Shown in pieces: positions 36,260 through 47,044 of a DNA stretch of 64,000 bases. How positions within the stretch are numbered: the first letter of the stretch is position 1; the number at the start of each line of letters is the position of its first letter. Both the position numbers and the translations under genes were made by a program. Under the pieces are notes generated by a model that made no database searches, was not told the origin of the DNA, and saw only the letters and a list, made by a program, of their open reading frames with translations. The stretch comes from Ignelater luminosus (Eukaryota > Arthropoda > Insecta > Coleoptera > Elateridae), in NCBI GenBank assembly GCA_011009095.1, contig VTPC01089973.1, forward strand, positions 247,261-311,260, in the 5' to 3' direction.

Positions 36260-36740
36260 TTCGAACATCCCCTGGTTCATCCGCACATAAACACTTGACA
36301 GTTGGCCACAGACCAATCCGGGTGCCTGAAAGTGACGCAAGTGGTACGTCAGCAAAGATGGCGACTAATGCAATGAGCGTACCCTAGAGGGTGCGTTGTA
36401 ATCTACCCCACATCTCCCTAACGACACCACTCACCCTTGATGAATTCATTACATGACGAATTTGTATGAGGCAGCAGCAGCAGCAGCTAAAGGCGCGATT
36501 CGTTCGGATATGGATATGTAGAGGATATTTTCAATCTCCGGAGGGTCGAATATAAAATATAGGGGGAGAAATGAAAAGGGTGCTGATCCGCCATTTATAA
36601 TTTCTTTTAACCCCGCAGGAGACGGCATTTGTAATGCTAATTGAATGTCCCATTACCGCTTGCCTTGTTGAGTGCGCTTTGTAATAAACGCATGCAATGT
36701 TTGTTTAGATTTTAAGTTCCTGCTCGTTTTACGTGGTTTT
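36260..36740. promoter_or_regulatory. GC-rich, motif-dense island; candidate enhancer, PRE or promoter
   Basis: About 480 bp clearly richer in GC and sequence complexity than the flanks. Visible motifs: aagatggcgac (36355-36365) and ccgccattta (36589-36598), both containing the GCCAT core of PHO sites. The 36630-36660 stretch, gtaatgctaattgaatgtcc, and cattacc carry TAAT homeodomain cores. ACCCT-AG-AGGGT forms a short palindrome near 36380-36391, and a CAG run of six units lies near 36471-36488. A 22-codon ORF (36453-36521) reads MTNLYEAAAAAAKG and stops early; it could be an upstream ORF. No transposon signature was found. Regulatory function is inference. Confidence 0.4.
36471..36488. repeat. 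(CAG)6 trinucleotide run
   Basis: gcagcagcagcagcagcagc-type run inside the GC-rich island, read as alanine codons in the short ORF there. Confidence 0.8.
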
Positions 36741-37782
36741 TGTCCAACGAGGAGTTTTCTTTCCGGTATTAACAACTCTAGTGTTTTTATTTACATTCGA
36801 CGTGCTTTCATTAAATAAACCACCAACTTATTTTAAAGGAAAAAGAAAAAGTCTCAAGTATAGTTTGAAACATAATTTATGTACTTGTCTAAGTTTTTAT
36901 TAAGTAGGAGCCTTAAAAAGATTGAATTGTTTTTTACTTACTCTCAAGACAAAAAACATTAACTGTAAAAGCCTTTTTTGTTTTTAAAACGTATGTATGG
37001 CGTCTGAAGATATCTACATCAAGATCAATTTGCATTAGAAAACAAATTATTGGAAATTATTTTTTGAATGGTTTCCAATAATGAGAAGTTCGCCATGAAC
37101 TTTCTTCTATTTATTTATTTTAAAGCTATAATTAAGATGGAACAGTTTTAGCTTTTACGAATAAATTTGGTGATTCTCTGGCACTTTTATTTTAAAACAT
37201 TCATTGTTTTTCCTTTCATTTTTAACATTGTTCTTAGTAATGTATTGATACATTTCTACATTCTACGATATCCATCTTTCTTTTTTATAACCAATTTTGA
37301 TACCTCTAAGAGCTAGAGATATTTAAAAGTTGCATGCAGGAAATCAAAAAGTACGATAAATATTCTCTCATTGCAATATTTTCTCTAACTAAATATGCTG
37401 TAATATGAAGATAATTCTCTCCAAGACTTTTGTTAAATATTTCGATTTTCGATTTTTGACGTAACTATGCCCATCACCAATCATTATTGTAGTATGCAAG
37501 AGCTTGTTTCTTGTTCCTCTTTGATAAATGTTTATGCTTCAGTAATTCTGACAGTTTTAGAAAAAGTTTGATGATTGTCATCATTATCCTCAGGTTGTGA
37601 TGTCAAATTTGAACACCATCTATGTTAAGGAAATTTATATTTCTAGCTCCCATGATAGTTTTCTTAACATTCTTGTTTTACAGCCTTTTGCAAAAAAAGA
37701 TAGCACGTATTAGACCAAAAGCGAACTGAACATTCAACAACCTTACTTACTGTCAGTGATACTTTACTATCAACTCAACTGT
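36741..37782. other. No recognised feature
   Basis: AT-rich with no convincing ORF or repeat. Confidence 0.35.
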
Positions 37783-38500
37783 TCACTTCAGATTCCTGAC
37801 TTTTATTTCCACAGCTTTGCTAAGTACTATACAGGAATGCAGCAGTAATATTCTGCATTTGCAGCGGCTGGCACAATGACCCGGACGTTTCAGGGAAAGC
37901 AGTCTAAGTTTCTTTTTTAATTTTTGTGCCAACGCCAACACTCTTTGGATCAGACAAGACAAACCAAGCTCTATCGTCAACGGCAGCCAACTTGATAGAT
38001 ATGTTTAAATCAAGTGATTTTTTTATGTGACAGTCTGTTAAAAAACAGCTTTTATTGTGAAGATTTTCTGCACTCACCAATTGAGCTGTGAGATAATGAC
38101 TGGTCGTACTTCAAAAGGATAACTTTTTCTATTTCTTTTATAAAAATATTAACTTCCTTACTGCTAGGATCAAATCTGGAATGTCTTCCTGATTTCTGAA
38201 AGGCTTTCGTACGCTTCCCAGACTGATTCTTTGCCATAACCAGCAAATGATGAGGTTGCGTCATCTCCAGTCAATGCATGGGAAAATGTTCCAAATGTAG
38301 TTCGCAAGCAGTCCGTTTGTAAGCGATCGAATGTAGCCACTAACAGCAGCACAACATCCGTGTCTGCCATTTTAATGATTAAGGGTTGACTTATATCCAG
38401 CTCGACTTGCCTTTTTGGCATGAAGTATAAGAAGATCTTTGCGGATACACAAAGACGTATTGTATCGGTCGCTATACTACCTGTTTGCCGACTTGAAAAT
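37783..38500 (-). pseudogene. Decayed member of a multicopy insect gene (HALTG...TSSF type)
   Basis: Minus-strand blocks read KMADTDVVLLLVATFDRLQ (38370-38310), FSHALTGDDATSSFAGYGKE (about 38285-38225) and VWEAYESLSEIRKTF. Across a frameshift come FIKEIEKVILLKYDQS and a stop. Further down lies AWFVLSDPKSVGVGTKIKKE, with more shifts. The ADTDVVVL ... HALTGCDTTSSFxGKGKKSAWE pattern is familiar to me from large families of uncharacterised, repeat-associated proteins in insects. No biochemical role is known to me. The copy has several frameshifts and no start, so it is a pseudogene. Confidence 0.5.
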
Positions 38501-39493
38501 GTTTGTTCTGCGAGTCGATCAAAGGCTTTTTATTCTCCTCATTGCATAAAAAATCATTTCAGTTTTTATGCTCAGTTAATGCCATTATCTCTGAGCATTC
38601 TAGTCTCTGCTACGGACAATATCAACACCGTTTGCATCCTCCTATTGAAGAATAACTACGTATGTCAACAAACTCTGTACATTGATCAAGTCTTGAAATC
38701 TCTAACTCATATTTCGGGAAAATTGAAGATCTCATTTTTTCGTTTTTTAAGGTCTCTGTAGTCTTACAAAAAAAAGGTGGAAATAATTGATTTTAATAAC
38801 TAGACTCGTTCAGATCAAAACCTCGATGAGAAGATTCATTTCTTGTGCTTTTAACGCGAATTTGAATTTATTTTTTACAATAGGAGTTTTTATATTGAAT
38901 GATTTACTTGATTGCATAGAGTAGCATTATTTATTCTTTAAGTCTGTAATTGACAAATTCCTTAAACTGCTGCATTTCAAGAGCTTTTAGGTCTTTTAAT
39001 CCCACCGTTCCTGTTTGCTGCTTTATTCAAACGGATTGCTTAAATTTTGACTTGTCTAGAAAATGAAGATTGTTTCGAATAAACATTTATAGGATTTGTT
39101 AGAATTTTGGGTACATCTTTTAAATCCTTTTTTTTTAAATCCTGTATTAGCCTTGCTACTTTAGACCCAACAATTATCCATCGCCTCATTGCATCGGAGT
39201 TCTCTGTTAGCCGCACCCCTACTGCACCTATATATTCATATATTTTAAATAGGGTTATTTTCTGCCACCTATCTACTTACATAAGTAGATGTAAGCCACA
39301 TATCACGTGAATTAGTTAAAAAGTCAAAATTTAAAAGACACGTGAAACAGTGCACAACCAATCACAATTTAGAACATTAACATTACTCAGTTCATACCGA
39401 ATGGCTACAGAAAAATGCGTCTTGTTTAACAGTTAATAGCTTTTGGCAGGTAACAGATATTGACCTCAAATGTTGATCACTTATATAGTCATA
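38501..39493. other. No recognised feature
   Basis: AT-rich. The plus-strand open frame at 38420-38761 overlaps the pseudogene on the other strand and shows no motif of its own. Confidence 0.35.
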
Positions 39494-39511
39494 CTTCTTC
39501 TTCTTCTTCTT
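39494..39511. repeat. (CTT)6 microsatellite, tail of the LINE
   Basis: Six CTT units exactly at the 3' boundary of the minus-strand LINE, read as (GAA)n on its own strand. Confidence 0.75.
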
Positions 39512-41555
39512 GTACCGGTGACTAGGACTATGTACTGTTTGTCTGGCCTATTCGGTTGAGGAGGACATCCAGCTTTCCTTCCATCGTGCCGGTGGGCGTC
39601 CTACTGGTTTTCGAGCTGTTGGGACGTATATTGTTTAATATCTTAGCTAATCTATCTTTAGGCATTCTGTTCGCATGCTTGTTCCATGCCCTTTTCCTAT
39701 CCTTCGAACATTTGACGACATTTTGTATCTGACAGTTTCTTCATATAATCGCGTTTCTTTGCCTGTCTCTTAGGGTTACTCCTTGAATTTTTCGAAGTAT
39801 TTTCATTTCGGTTTGGTACATGTTGTGTCCGCTTTTGTTTCATTGGCGTACGTGAGAATAGGTCGTATTACTGTTTTGTAAATCTTTACCTCACATTCTT
39901 TTCTCATATGTTTGTTTCGCCATATCATGTCATTCAGGCACCCTGCAATTCGTGATTTGAGTGTGGATATCTGATTTCAGATTTTTATCACTTCTTATTT
40001 CTGCACCGAGGTAGTTATATTTCATTACCTGTTCCACCGATCTTCCATCTATCTCCAACTTGCATCTTATCGGTTCCTTCGATATCGTCATCGATTTTGT
40101 TCACCTTGAGGATATACTCATGTAGTTTCGCTGTCGTGTTCAATCGATGTAGGGGTGTCTTTGTAACGAATCTTCATCTTTCGCAATTAACACTGCGTCA
40201 TCTGCGCAGATGACGTTTACGTTACTGTTCCCTGCCCTGCAGCCCTGCAGATTTTTTAAGCTCTCCGTGAGCTTGTTCATTACTAGATTAAAAGAGAATG
40301 GGTTTAGGAAATTTCCCTAACAAATTTCTATGTTTATTTTAACTGAAACGGATTGTTCCTTGCTAGTAAAAATTTTTGTGGTGTTGTTCGTGTTCAGATC
40401 GTTTATTACTTTAATGATTCCTTTTTCAGCCAAGATGTTCAGTACGTCATTCTTACGGAATCTGTCAAACGCCTTTGCAAGATCTGCAAAGCATAAGTAA
40501 AAAGAACTATTAGATTCTATTGACTTTTTTATCATCTGACGTAACATAAAAATTGCATCTACCGTTTCCCTACTTTTTCTAAAGCCTTGTTCTTCTGCCA
40601 TTTCTATGTCTTTCCTGTTCAGTACAGGTGTAAACAGTTTTGTTATGGCATTAAGTAATTTAATTTCTCTAGAGTTATCTGGGTCGTTTTTGTCGCCCTT
40701 TTCATATATTAGGTATGGTCAGGCTTGCTTTCTACTGTGTCGGTATTCTTCCTTCTCTTAGTATTTTGTTAAATAACTTATGTAGTTGTTCCACAAAGCT
40801 TTCGCCTGCATGTTTTATCATCTCGTTATATATGTCGTAGGCGAATTGACAAACCCGGCTTATTGCAAAAAGCGTCACACTGTGGTCGGAAACCAGCAAA
40901 AAGCGGCCAAAACTCTAAAAAATAATCTACGCACAATGAAATTTAAATATATTTATATTTACAACTAAACATTCAAAAATTAGTATTCGTAATTAATTTA
41001 TGCATATTACAACACATTGTGTTATAAATAGTACTTGAAAGATAGTGCTTTTACAGCATACATACTAAGCCAAATTTTAACCATTGCTTTGAAGATGTGT
41101 ATCTTGCTAAATTAAAAAAGCGTCAAAATTGCCTACTGTACTCACGAAATAGTCATTCAAGCACGGTGCAATATCATAGTTACTGCAATTTTTTAGTATG
41201 ATTTCAATGAAAAATTTAATGTTCATAGTTAGCTGAACAATGTTCGAGTTTTCTTTATTCATCTTGAAATTTGAAAATGTTATCCCCTGTGGTCCCATGA
41301 GAATTTATGTTGTAATATGAGAAAAAGTTTGTATTTTTTAAGGAAGTAAAAATCAGCTGCGGAAATTTGCGGGTCTTCTAGTAATCGATAAAAGGAACGA
41401 GCAGAAATACATTTAAATCTATCTATTGTTTAAATATTCTGTATATATTCAATTTATTATGCTTTTCGAGTCTTAAACTTGTAGTTAATGTAGAGCGCAT
41501 TTGTTTTTTTTTTCGAAAAAATAGTAAAAGTATAAACAACAATAGTTATTTTAAA

Positions 41556-41622
41556 GTGCGAGATGACGCACCGGGCGGACCGCTCCGGCCCCGCCCCCCG
41601 CCTCCCTATAGGTACGCCACTG
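41556..41622. mobile_element. hAT-like terminus fragment
   Basis: The very GC-rich stretch gcaccgggcggaccgctccg, continuing to ctataggtacgccactg, ends like the hAT elements of the ZMYM1 type (inverted CAGTGGCGTA). It parallels the terminus at 7770. No coding part remains nearby. Confidence 0.45.
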
Positions 41623-41698
41623 ACCAAATGTTCAAAAATAAACTTTATTAGTCAAAATTGAAGCCCGATACTTTGGTATCGGTGAGCTAATTTGAGAA

Positions 41699-42002
41699 TA
41701 AAACATCTGGGAATGCAAAGCATAACCACAACGAATTGCGTTTTGTTACTTTTTTCAAATTTTGGCGGCTATTTTGACCATGTTCCCGAGGTGACATCAA
41801 AAAGATAAAAGTATACGGTTCTCTTATTTTTTGATGTAAAATACGATTCTAAAGTAAAAAAAATTTTTTGAAATTTTTTTAAATTTTGGCGACTAAAAAA
41901 ACGAAGACACCACATTGTTTTTAGTTTTTGATGTAGAATCCAAATCTGAAGTCAAAACTGCAAAATTTGAAAAAATGCGTACGGACGGACAGACAGACAG
42001 AC
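41699..42002. repeat. Dispersed repeat A, copy 2
   Basis: Aligns with 29361-29700 in the same orientation: it starts aaaacatctgggaatgcaaa, has the ATTTTGACCATGTTCCCGAG string, and ends in a GACA-rich stretch. The second internal half is partly deleted here compared with copy 1. Confidence 0.7.
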
Positions 42003-42089
42003 CAAGTTTTAAAAAAATCGGTGAGGCACACCTTGTGAATGCCCCTTGTTAAAAACTAAATCGATATCATATATAATATCACTATGTCG

Positions 42090-42720
42090 ACAAATCGCTA
42101 TTTTCGATCTCGATTATCTCGAAAAGTATTCGAGATATCGAAACACCGATTATGTATCTGTAATCAGAAGAAAATTCTAAGTTGATTTCATATATAACAT
42201 GTCCTGTAAAGTTACGGCAACATGACCACAGACCAACAGACAGACTATGCAGAAAAATCGTCATTTTCGATCTTGATTATCGCAAAAACTATTTGAGATA
42301 TCGAAATACCGATTATGTATCTGTAATTAGGAGAAAATTCTAAGTTGATTTCATATATAACATGTCCTGTAAAGTTACGGCAACATGACCACAGACCAAC
42401 AGACAGACTATGCCGAAAAATCGTCATTTTCGATCTTGATTATCTCGAAAACTATTCGAGATATCGAAATACCGATTATGTATCTGTAATTAAAAGAAAA
42501 GTTTAAGTCGATTTCATATATAACATGTCCTGTAAAGTTACGGCAACATGGCAACAGACCAACAGACAGACTATGTCGAAAAATCGCTATCATCGGTCTC
42601 GATTATCTCGAAAACTATTCGAGATATTGAAATACCGATTATGTATCTGTAATCAGGAGAAAATTTTAAATTGATTTCCTATACAACATGGCAACAGACC
42701 AACAGACAGACGGAATGTAC
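42090..42720. repeat. Tandem array, 163-bp unit, about 3.9 copies
   Basis: Units begin at about 42090, 42253, 42416 and 42579, and share strings such as cgattatgtatctgtaat, atatataacatgtcctgtaa and accaacagacagac. Each contains a palindromic TTCGAGATATCGAA region. Units 1-3 are complete and the fourth is shortened. The unit length is not a multiple of three, so the open frames it creates on the minus strand are incidental. Confidence 0.85.
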
Positions 42721-44440
42721 GAATGTTTTTAGATTTCGTCGATAAAACAAATAAATAAATAAAATAATTTCCATTTTCTACATCACTTTGGATAGCAGAG
42801 ACGCCAATAACACCTTATCTAGAAAATATTTAAGCAGTTCTGAGAGTTATTTAGACCAGTGTGCGTCGTCATTTTACAATGCGCCCGGCTAATTGGAAAA
42901 TTATCGACAACTTCCTAATTAGCTTGATATTTTTTAGGCTTATTGTAATGAGCCCATACGCCTTTAGGCTAGTTAAAAAATGGGCAATCGTTTGCTCAAA
43001 CAGTCTGGTTTCATCCAGGCTTATTGCAATAAGCCCAAAGAAGTAAAGGCTTATTAAAAATGGCAGATAAAGAGATTGTTACTTGAGTTCTTCCTTTACT
43101 GAACATGTGAATTAGTTATGACTTACTTAGGTTACAAAAGGTCATTTAAAAACTGCACAACAATCATCATTGTTTGAAAAATTTTAATTGTTATTAAACA
43201 ATTGTCATGTATTAATTCTAATAAAAAAATTATGAAAAAGACAAACTTTTAAAGTGAATCGGACTTTTTTCTATATTATACATTTTAACTTGATTTATTT
43301 CCACATGGTAAACTGTTATTACACTTCGATCAACACATTTGTTGACGCTGTTTTCAATACGCCGACAAGTAGTAAGGCTTATTGCAATAAGCCTGGATGA
43401 CACCTGGCTGTCTGAGCAAACAATTGTGCATTTTCTAACTAGCCTAAAGGTGTATGGCCTTATTACAATTAGCCTAAGAAATATCAGGTTAATTAGAAAG
43501 TTGTCGATAATTTTCCAAGTAGCCGGGCGCATTGCAAAATGACGACGCTCCTTGCAATAAGCTGGATTTGTCAATTCGCCTACGACATATATACCTTTTA
43601 GGTTTTTTAAGTTTTTTATTACTTTTTGTATCTCCTCTTTGGTTAGAATCGTTTCTGCAGTGTTTGTGCTCTCGGGAGTAGTGCCATATTCTTCTGTCGG
43701 GTTGTCACACAGGCGTTGGAAATGTGCTGTCCACTTGTTGTCGATATTATTTATTCTTATTATTTCATTTTGGTTTTGTATCATTTTCCAAATTTTCTTT
43801 TGGACCCCGTATAAATCGATTCCATGTCACTAGTATATTCTTTCCAGTATCTTCTTTTATCTGCCTGATCTTTTGGTTTACTTCATTTTATAGCTTTGTA
43901 TATATCCTATATTCTTCCTGAGTTTTTATTGATTTATATTGTAGGAAAACTTTTTTTTTCTTCTGCTAGCTGTTTAGCCTCTTCGTCGAACCAGAGAGTT
44001 CGTGTTTTTGTTTTTGTTTTATTTATTCTTCTTTTCCCCAAGCCTTCTTCTGCTGGTTTTGGGATTTTCAGTTTCAGTTCTTCTCAAATTTTTTCTGCTG
44101 TTGTGTCACGTGCGGTATTTTCTTCCTCCAATTTCCGTTTCAGCCTGTTTTTATGTAATAGTTGTGTAGACGGGTACTTTATACTTTTGATGTTGAGTTT
44201 TTCTTCATACAATGACTGTGATTTTAGCGGTATGTTTCCCAGTTTTGTTTTGCAAAGATTAAGTCCGCCGATGTTAGGGTTCTTACATTTAGTATTTCTT
44301 TAGGATATATGGTCTTGTTGGTGATGACGTAATCTAACATGAACGTTTGTCCTCTGGTGCTGGTGAATGTTGCTTTCTGCTGCGGATGTTGCTCCTAGAA
44401 CGAATTGTTTATCCTCAACTCGTTTAATGCTCAGAATTGT

Positions 44441-45750
44441 ATTAGTTAAACTTAATTATCAAAAATCAGTGCTTAAAAGAAAAATTATTTGTTGATAAAA
44501 ACAATAGAACAGTTTGATACTAAAAATAAACAACAAAAAAATGTTTTGCTAAGCAAATATACAGCAATTTTCTGTGGTTAGTTGCTAGGTCTCCAGGTTG
44601 TATAGCACGAGTGACACTAGAAACTATCCAGTCTAGGGAATTTTAATAATCTTTCTACCAGCCTAATTTTTCTCTCTGTGACGATTCAATCAGAAACAAA
44701 TGTGTCTTGGTCAAATCGGGAGCCATTACAGAAACCATTTTAAGTAAGTTACAATCAAAAACTGCTTTTTTTAACACAAACTGCTTTAAGAACTACATAA
44801 AGCAACTACCGATGCAGCTTGCGACTGTTAAAATATTCATTTGCTTTAAGAACTATCTACTACTAAAAATTAGAAAAATTTATTTTTAAACTATCAGATT
44901 TAAAACTATGTAACGTTGTTGCTTGTCCAAGATTAAAAAGCAAAACTTTACAAGAACGTTTTTTGATCCTAATCCCATTTGTCATGATCTTTAACACAAA
45001 TAAAAATATTTATTCTCATAGTCATAGTCAAAGCAGGGCGCATTTTTTTATAACCACCAGGTGTTTGCATTAACGGTAAAACAAGAACTAAAGTAAGAAC
45101 CAAATGAATTTTTCGTCCTTGGATAAAAAACTAATGCTATAAACCTCTTTAAAGATTATTTATGATCAATTTAAAAACGAGAAAAGCTATTTAAAGTACA
45201 AAAAAATTTGAATTTTTATGTGCCCTACGGGAAATGTTTATTCATAGCCTTCTAACCTATAAGAAAAAAAGGTATAACTGTTAGTAAGAAAGATTTTGTC
45301 GTCTCGAAGATTTTCCAATAGGTCAAATGGATAAATGGATTTGTAGAGTGCGGTCAATCTGTAGTCTGAGTGGTAGGTATGATTTTATCTGAATAAATGT
45401 GGCCCTAAGCTGTTGCTTATGTAGACGATGTAATAACTGAATCTAAAAGAAAAAATAAAAAATGAGTTTTCATCAGATGAAAAGCCTTTTATTGCAATTT
45501 CATTGGAGCTGTCTTAAGGTAAAACAGGTTCAAAGAAAACTGAAAAGATCAAACTTCATGTCGAATTCTCAAAGTTGATAAGCAACATGTATGCAAGATG
45601 ACTTGATGATGTTCCCCATACCTCAAAGAAAAATGTTGGAAATGTCAAAAGGTCAATTGCCGACACTTATTGCGCAACCAATAATATTTCTCAACTTAGA
45701 AAATTTCTTTTCTCGATTGACCCTAAAGGTAAAAGACGAGAAAATGCATA
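44441..45750. other. No recognised feature
   Basis: AT-rich. Open frames at 44707-44889 and 45591-45779 show no motif; the latter is cut by the mariner insertion. Confidence 0.35.
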
Positions 45751-47044
45751 ACACATTGGCTGAAAAGTCCCAGGCCTAACAAATAGATGGCGCTAGTTCT
45801 ATTGCATTCACCGATTCTTCAGTTAGTACTAACCTTCAAAAGACAGCTGTTAAAATTTCATGATATTCTATTCATTATTTTGTGAGTTATTGTGCTAAGA
45901 GTGACGCTACTTTTGTTATTTTCAAAACAATGGATCAAAAACAATTTCGTGTTTTAATTTTACACTGCTTCTTGATGGGAAAAAATACCGTTCAAGCGAA
46001 GCAATGGCTTGAAAAGTGTTATGGGGACTCCGCTCCATCAGAAACAACAATAAAACGTTGGTTTGCTGACTTCAAACGTGGTCGTAGAGACACCGATGAT
46101 GCAGAACGCAGTGGACGTCCAAATGAGGCGGTAACACCAGAAAACATCAAAAAAATCCACAAAATCGTTTTGAATGATCGAAAAGTGAAGTTGCGTGAGT
46201 TAGCTGATATCGTAAAGATATCAAAAGAACGTGTTGGCTTTATATTGCATGAGCATTTGACTATGAGAAAGCTCTGCTCAAAGTGGGTGCCGCGTTTGCT
46301 CACTGTTCACCAAAAACAAAAACGTGTTGATGTTTCTGAGCAGTGTTTGGCCATGTTTAAACGTAACAAACCCGAATTTTCGCGTCGATATGTGACAATG
46401 GATGAAACATGGATCCATCACTTCACTCCGGAATCAAAACGATCGTCATCTGAGTGGACAGCAACTGGTGAACCTCGTCCAAAGCGACCGAAAGCACAAC
46501 AATCGGCTGGAAAGGTTATGGCCTCGGTATTTTGGGATGTGCGTGGTGTAATATTCATCGACTATCTTGAGAAGGGAAATACCATCAACAGTGAATATTA
46601 TATAGCGTTATTGGAGCGTTTGAAGGCCGAAATTGCAAAGAAACGACCGCATATGGCAAAGAAAAAAATTATGTTTCATCAAGACAACGCACCGTGTCAC
46701 AAGTCAATCAAAACAATGGCAAAACTACATGAATCGAACTTCGAATTGCTCCCACATCCACCGTATTCGCCATATTTGGCTCCCAGCGACTACTGGCTGT
46801 TCGCAGACCTAAAAAAAATGCTTGCCGGTAAGAAATTTTGCTCGAATGAAGAGGTTATCGCTGAAACTGAGTCCTATTTTGAGGCAAAAGATAAATCGTT
46901 CTACAAAAGTGGTATTGAAATGTTAGAGCGGCGCTGGAATGATTGCGTTGTTCTTGATGGAAATTACGTTGATAAATAAAGCTAATTTTGAACAAAAAAA
47001 ACCGTGTTTTCTTTGTTAGGCCTGGGACTTTTCAGCCCATGTGT
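45751..47044 (+). mobile_element. Near-intact irritans-type mariner element
   Basis: Terminal repeats of 33 bp (acacattggctgaaaagtcc from 45751, and the inverted match ending 47044) differ at one position. TA flanks both ends (45749-45750, 47045-47046). Length 1294 bp with a single uninterrupted transposase frame. The near-identity of the repeats and the open frame indicate a recent insertion. It is a different lineage from the copy at 32639 but shares the AAAAGTCCC core of the terminal repeats. Confidence 0.95.
45930..46979 (+). CDS. mariner transposase (irritans subfamily), full length
   Basis: 349 codons. The start was chosen at MDQKQFRVLI because related transposases begin there; an in-frame ATG 16 codons upstream is less likely. 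Residues 1-110 form the paired helix-turn-helix DNA-binding region, and SKWVPRLL (117-124) is the WVPHEL-type linker. The catalytic triad is D158 in VTMDETW, D252 in HQDNAPCH and D287 in LAPSDYW, with 34 residues between the last two (D,D34D). The conserved YSPDLAP box reads YSPYLAP, so residue 282 is Tyr instead of Asp. By spacing this is not a catalytic residue, yet it is normally invariant. The enzyme would cut and paste mariner ends in the nucleus. Activity is uncertain because of D282Y. Confidence 0.93.
   Translation: MDQKQFRVLILHCFLMGKNTVQAKQWLEKCYGDSAPSETTIKRWFADFKRGRRDTDDAERSGRPNEAVTPENIKKIHKIVLNDRKVKLRELADIVKISKERVGFILHEHLTMRKLCSKWVPRLLTVHQKQKRVDVSEQCLAMFKRNKPEFSRRYVTMDETWIHHFTPESKRSSSEWTATGEPRPKRPKAQQSAGKVMASVFWDVRGVIFIDYLEKGNTINSEYYIALLERLKAEIAKKRPHMAKKKIMFHQDNAPCHKSIKTMAKLHESNFELLPHPPYSPYLAPSDYWLFADLKKMLAGKKFCSNEEVIAETESYFEAKDKSFYKSGIEMLERRWNDCVVLDGNYVDK

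Larger units (their letters stand above)
40879..42864. mobile_element. Repeat-rich block inserted in the left arm of the foldback element
   Basis: The left arm of the foldback breaks after aaagcgtc at about 40878 and resumes with gcgtcgtcatttt at 42865. The block between starts ACACTGTGGTC and ends with the inverted GACCAGTGT. The repeated GCGTC at both junctions would be a 5-bp duplication. The ends resemble Transib/Chapaev termini but are only about 10 bp long. The interior holds a hAT-like terminus, dispersed repeat A and a 163-bp tandem array, so it may itself be composite. Confidence 0.45.
40834..43586. mobile_element. Foldback element inserted in the LINE
   Basis: Outer ends are inverted copies: gtcgtaggcgaattgacaaa at 40834 and tttgtcaattcgcctacgac ending 43586. 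The flanks carry a 6-bp duplication, ATATAT (40828-40833 and 43587-43592). Removing one copy plus the element rejoins the LINE frame as GIYNEMIK. The long arms (about 42865-43027 plus the detached 40834-40878 end, and 43372-43586) contain gcaataagcc-type palindromes, including aggcttattgcaataagcct. The arms read in one frame as VVGELTNPAYCK and MRPATWKIIDNFLI, which appear three times here; I take this as repeat sequence and not a gene. The superfamily is unassigned. Confidence 0.7.
39494..44440 (-). pseudogene. Non-LTR retrotransposon (RTE/CR1-like LINE) split by a foldback element
   Basis: The minus strand reads, 5' to 3': an endonuclease end (FMLDYVITNKTIYPKEI, about 44340-44290), a linker (TLWFDEEAKQLAEEKK near 44000-43950), KWTAHFQRLCDNPTEEYGTT and LTKEEIQKVIKNLKNLK (to 43600). 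After the insertion comes IYNEMIKHAGESFVEQLHKL (40830 downward). RT motifs follow: GFRKSRETVDAIFMLRQMI, CFADLAKAFDRFRKNDVL, then CADDAVLIAKDEDSLQ, the catalytic DD box, near 40215-40160. The C-terminal end GRPPARWKE-like leads to a (GAA)6 tail at 39494-39511. The element is truncated in the endonuclease and carries frameshifts. Confidence 0.8.

Noticed and set aside
38420-38761. 113-codon plus-strand ORF
   Set aside because: It partly mirrors the minus-strand pseudogene and shows no motif; its openness is explained by the opposite strand.
42082-42593. Three similar ~60-codon minus-strand ORFs (LHSLSVGLWSCCRNFTGHVI type) as a protein family
   Set aside because: They are spaced exactly 163 bp apart and result from the tandem repeat; the unit length is not divisible by three, so there is no continuous protein.
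43230-43784. 184-codon minus-strand ORF as a gene
   Set aside because: It is a chance fusion of the LINE frame (KEEIQKVIKNLKNLK) with the inserted foldback arm across the insertion junction at 43586.
45882-45929. Upstream ATG as the mariner transposase start
   Set aside because: Irritans-type transposases begin at the M-[E/D]-x-K/S-x-FRVLI position (45930); the 16 extra codons lie in what is normally 5' untranslated sequence.
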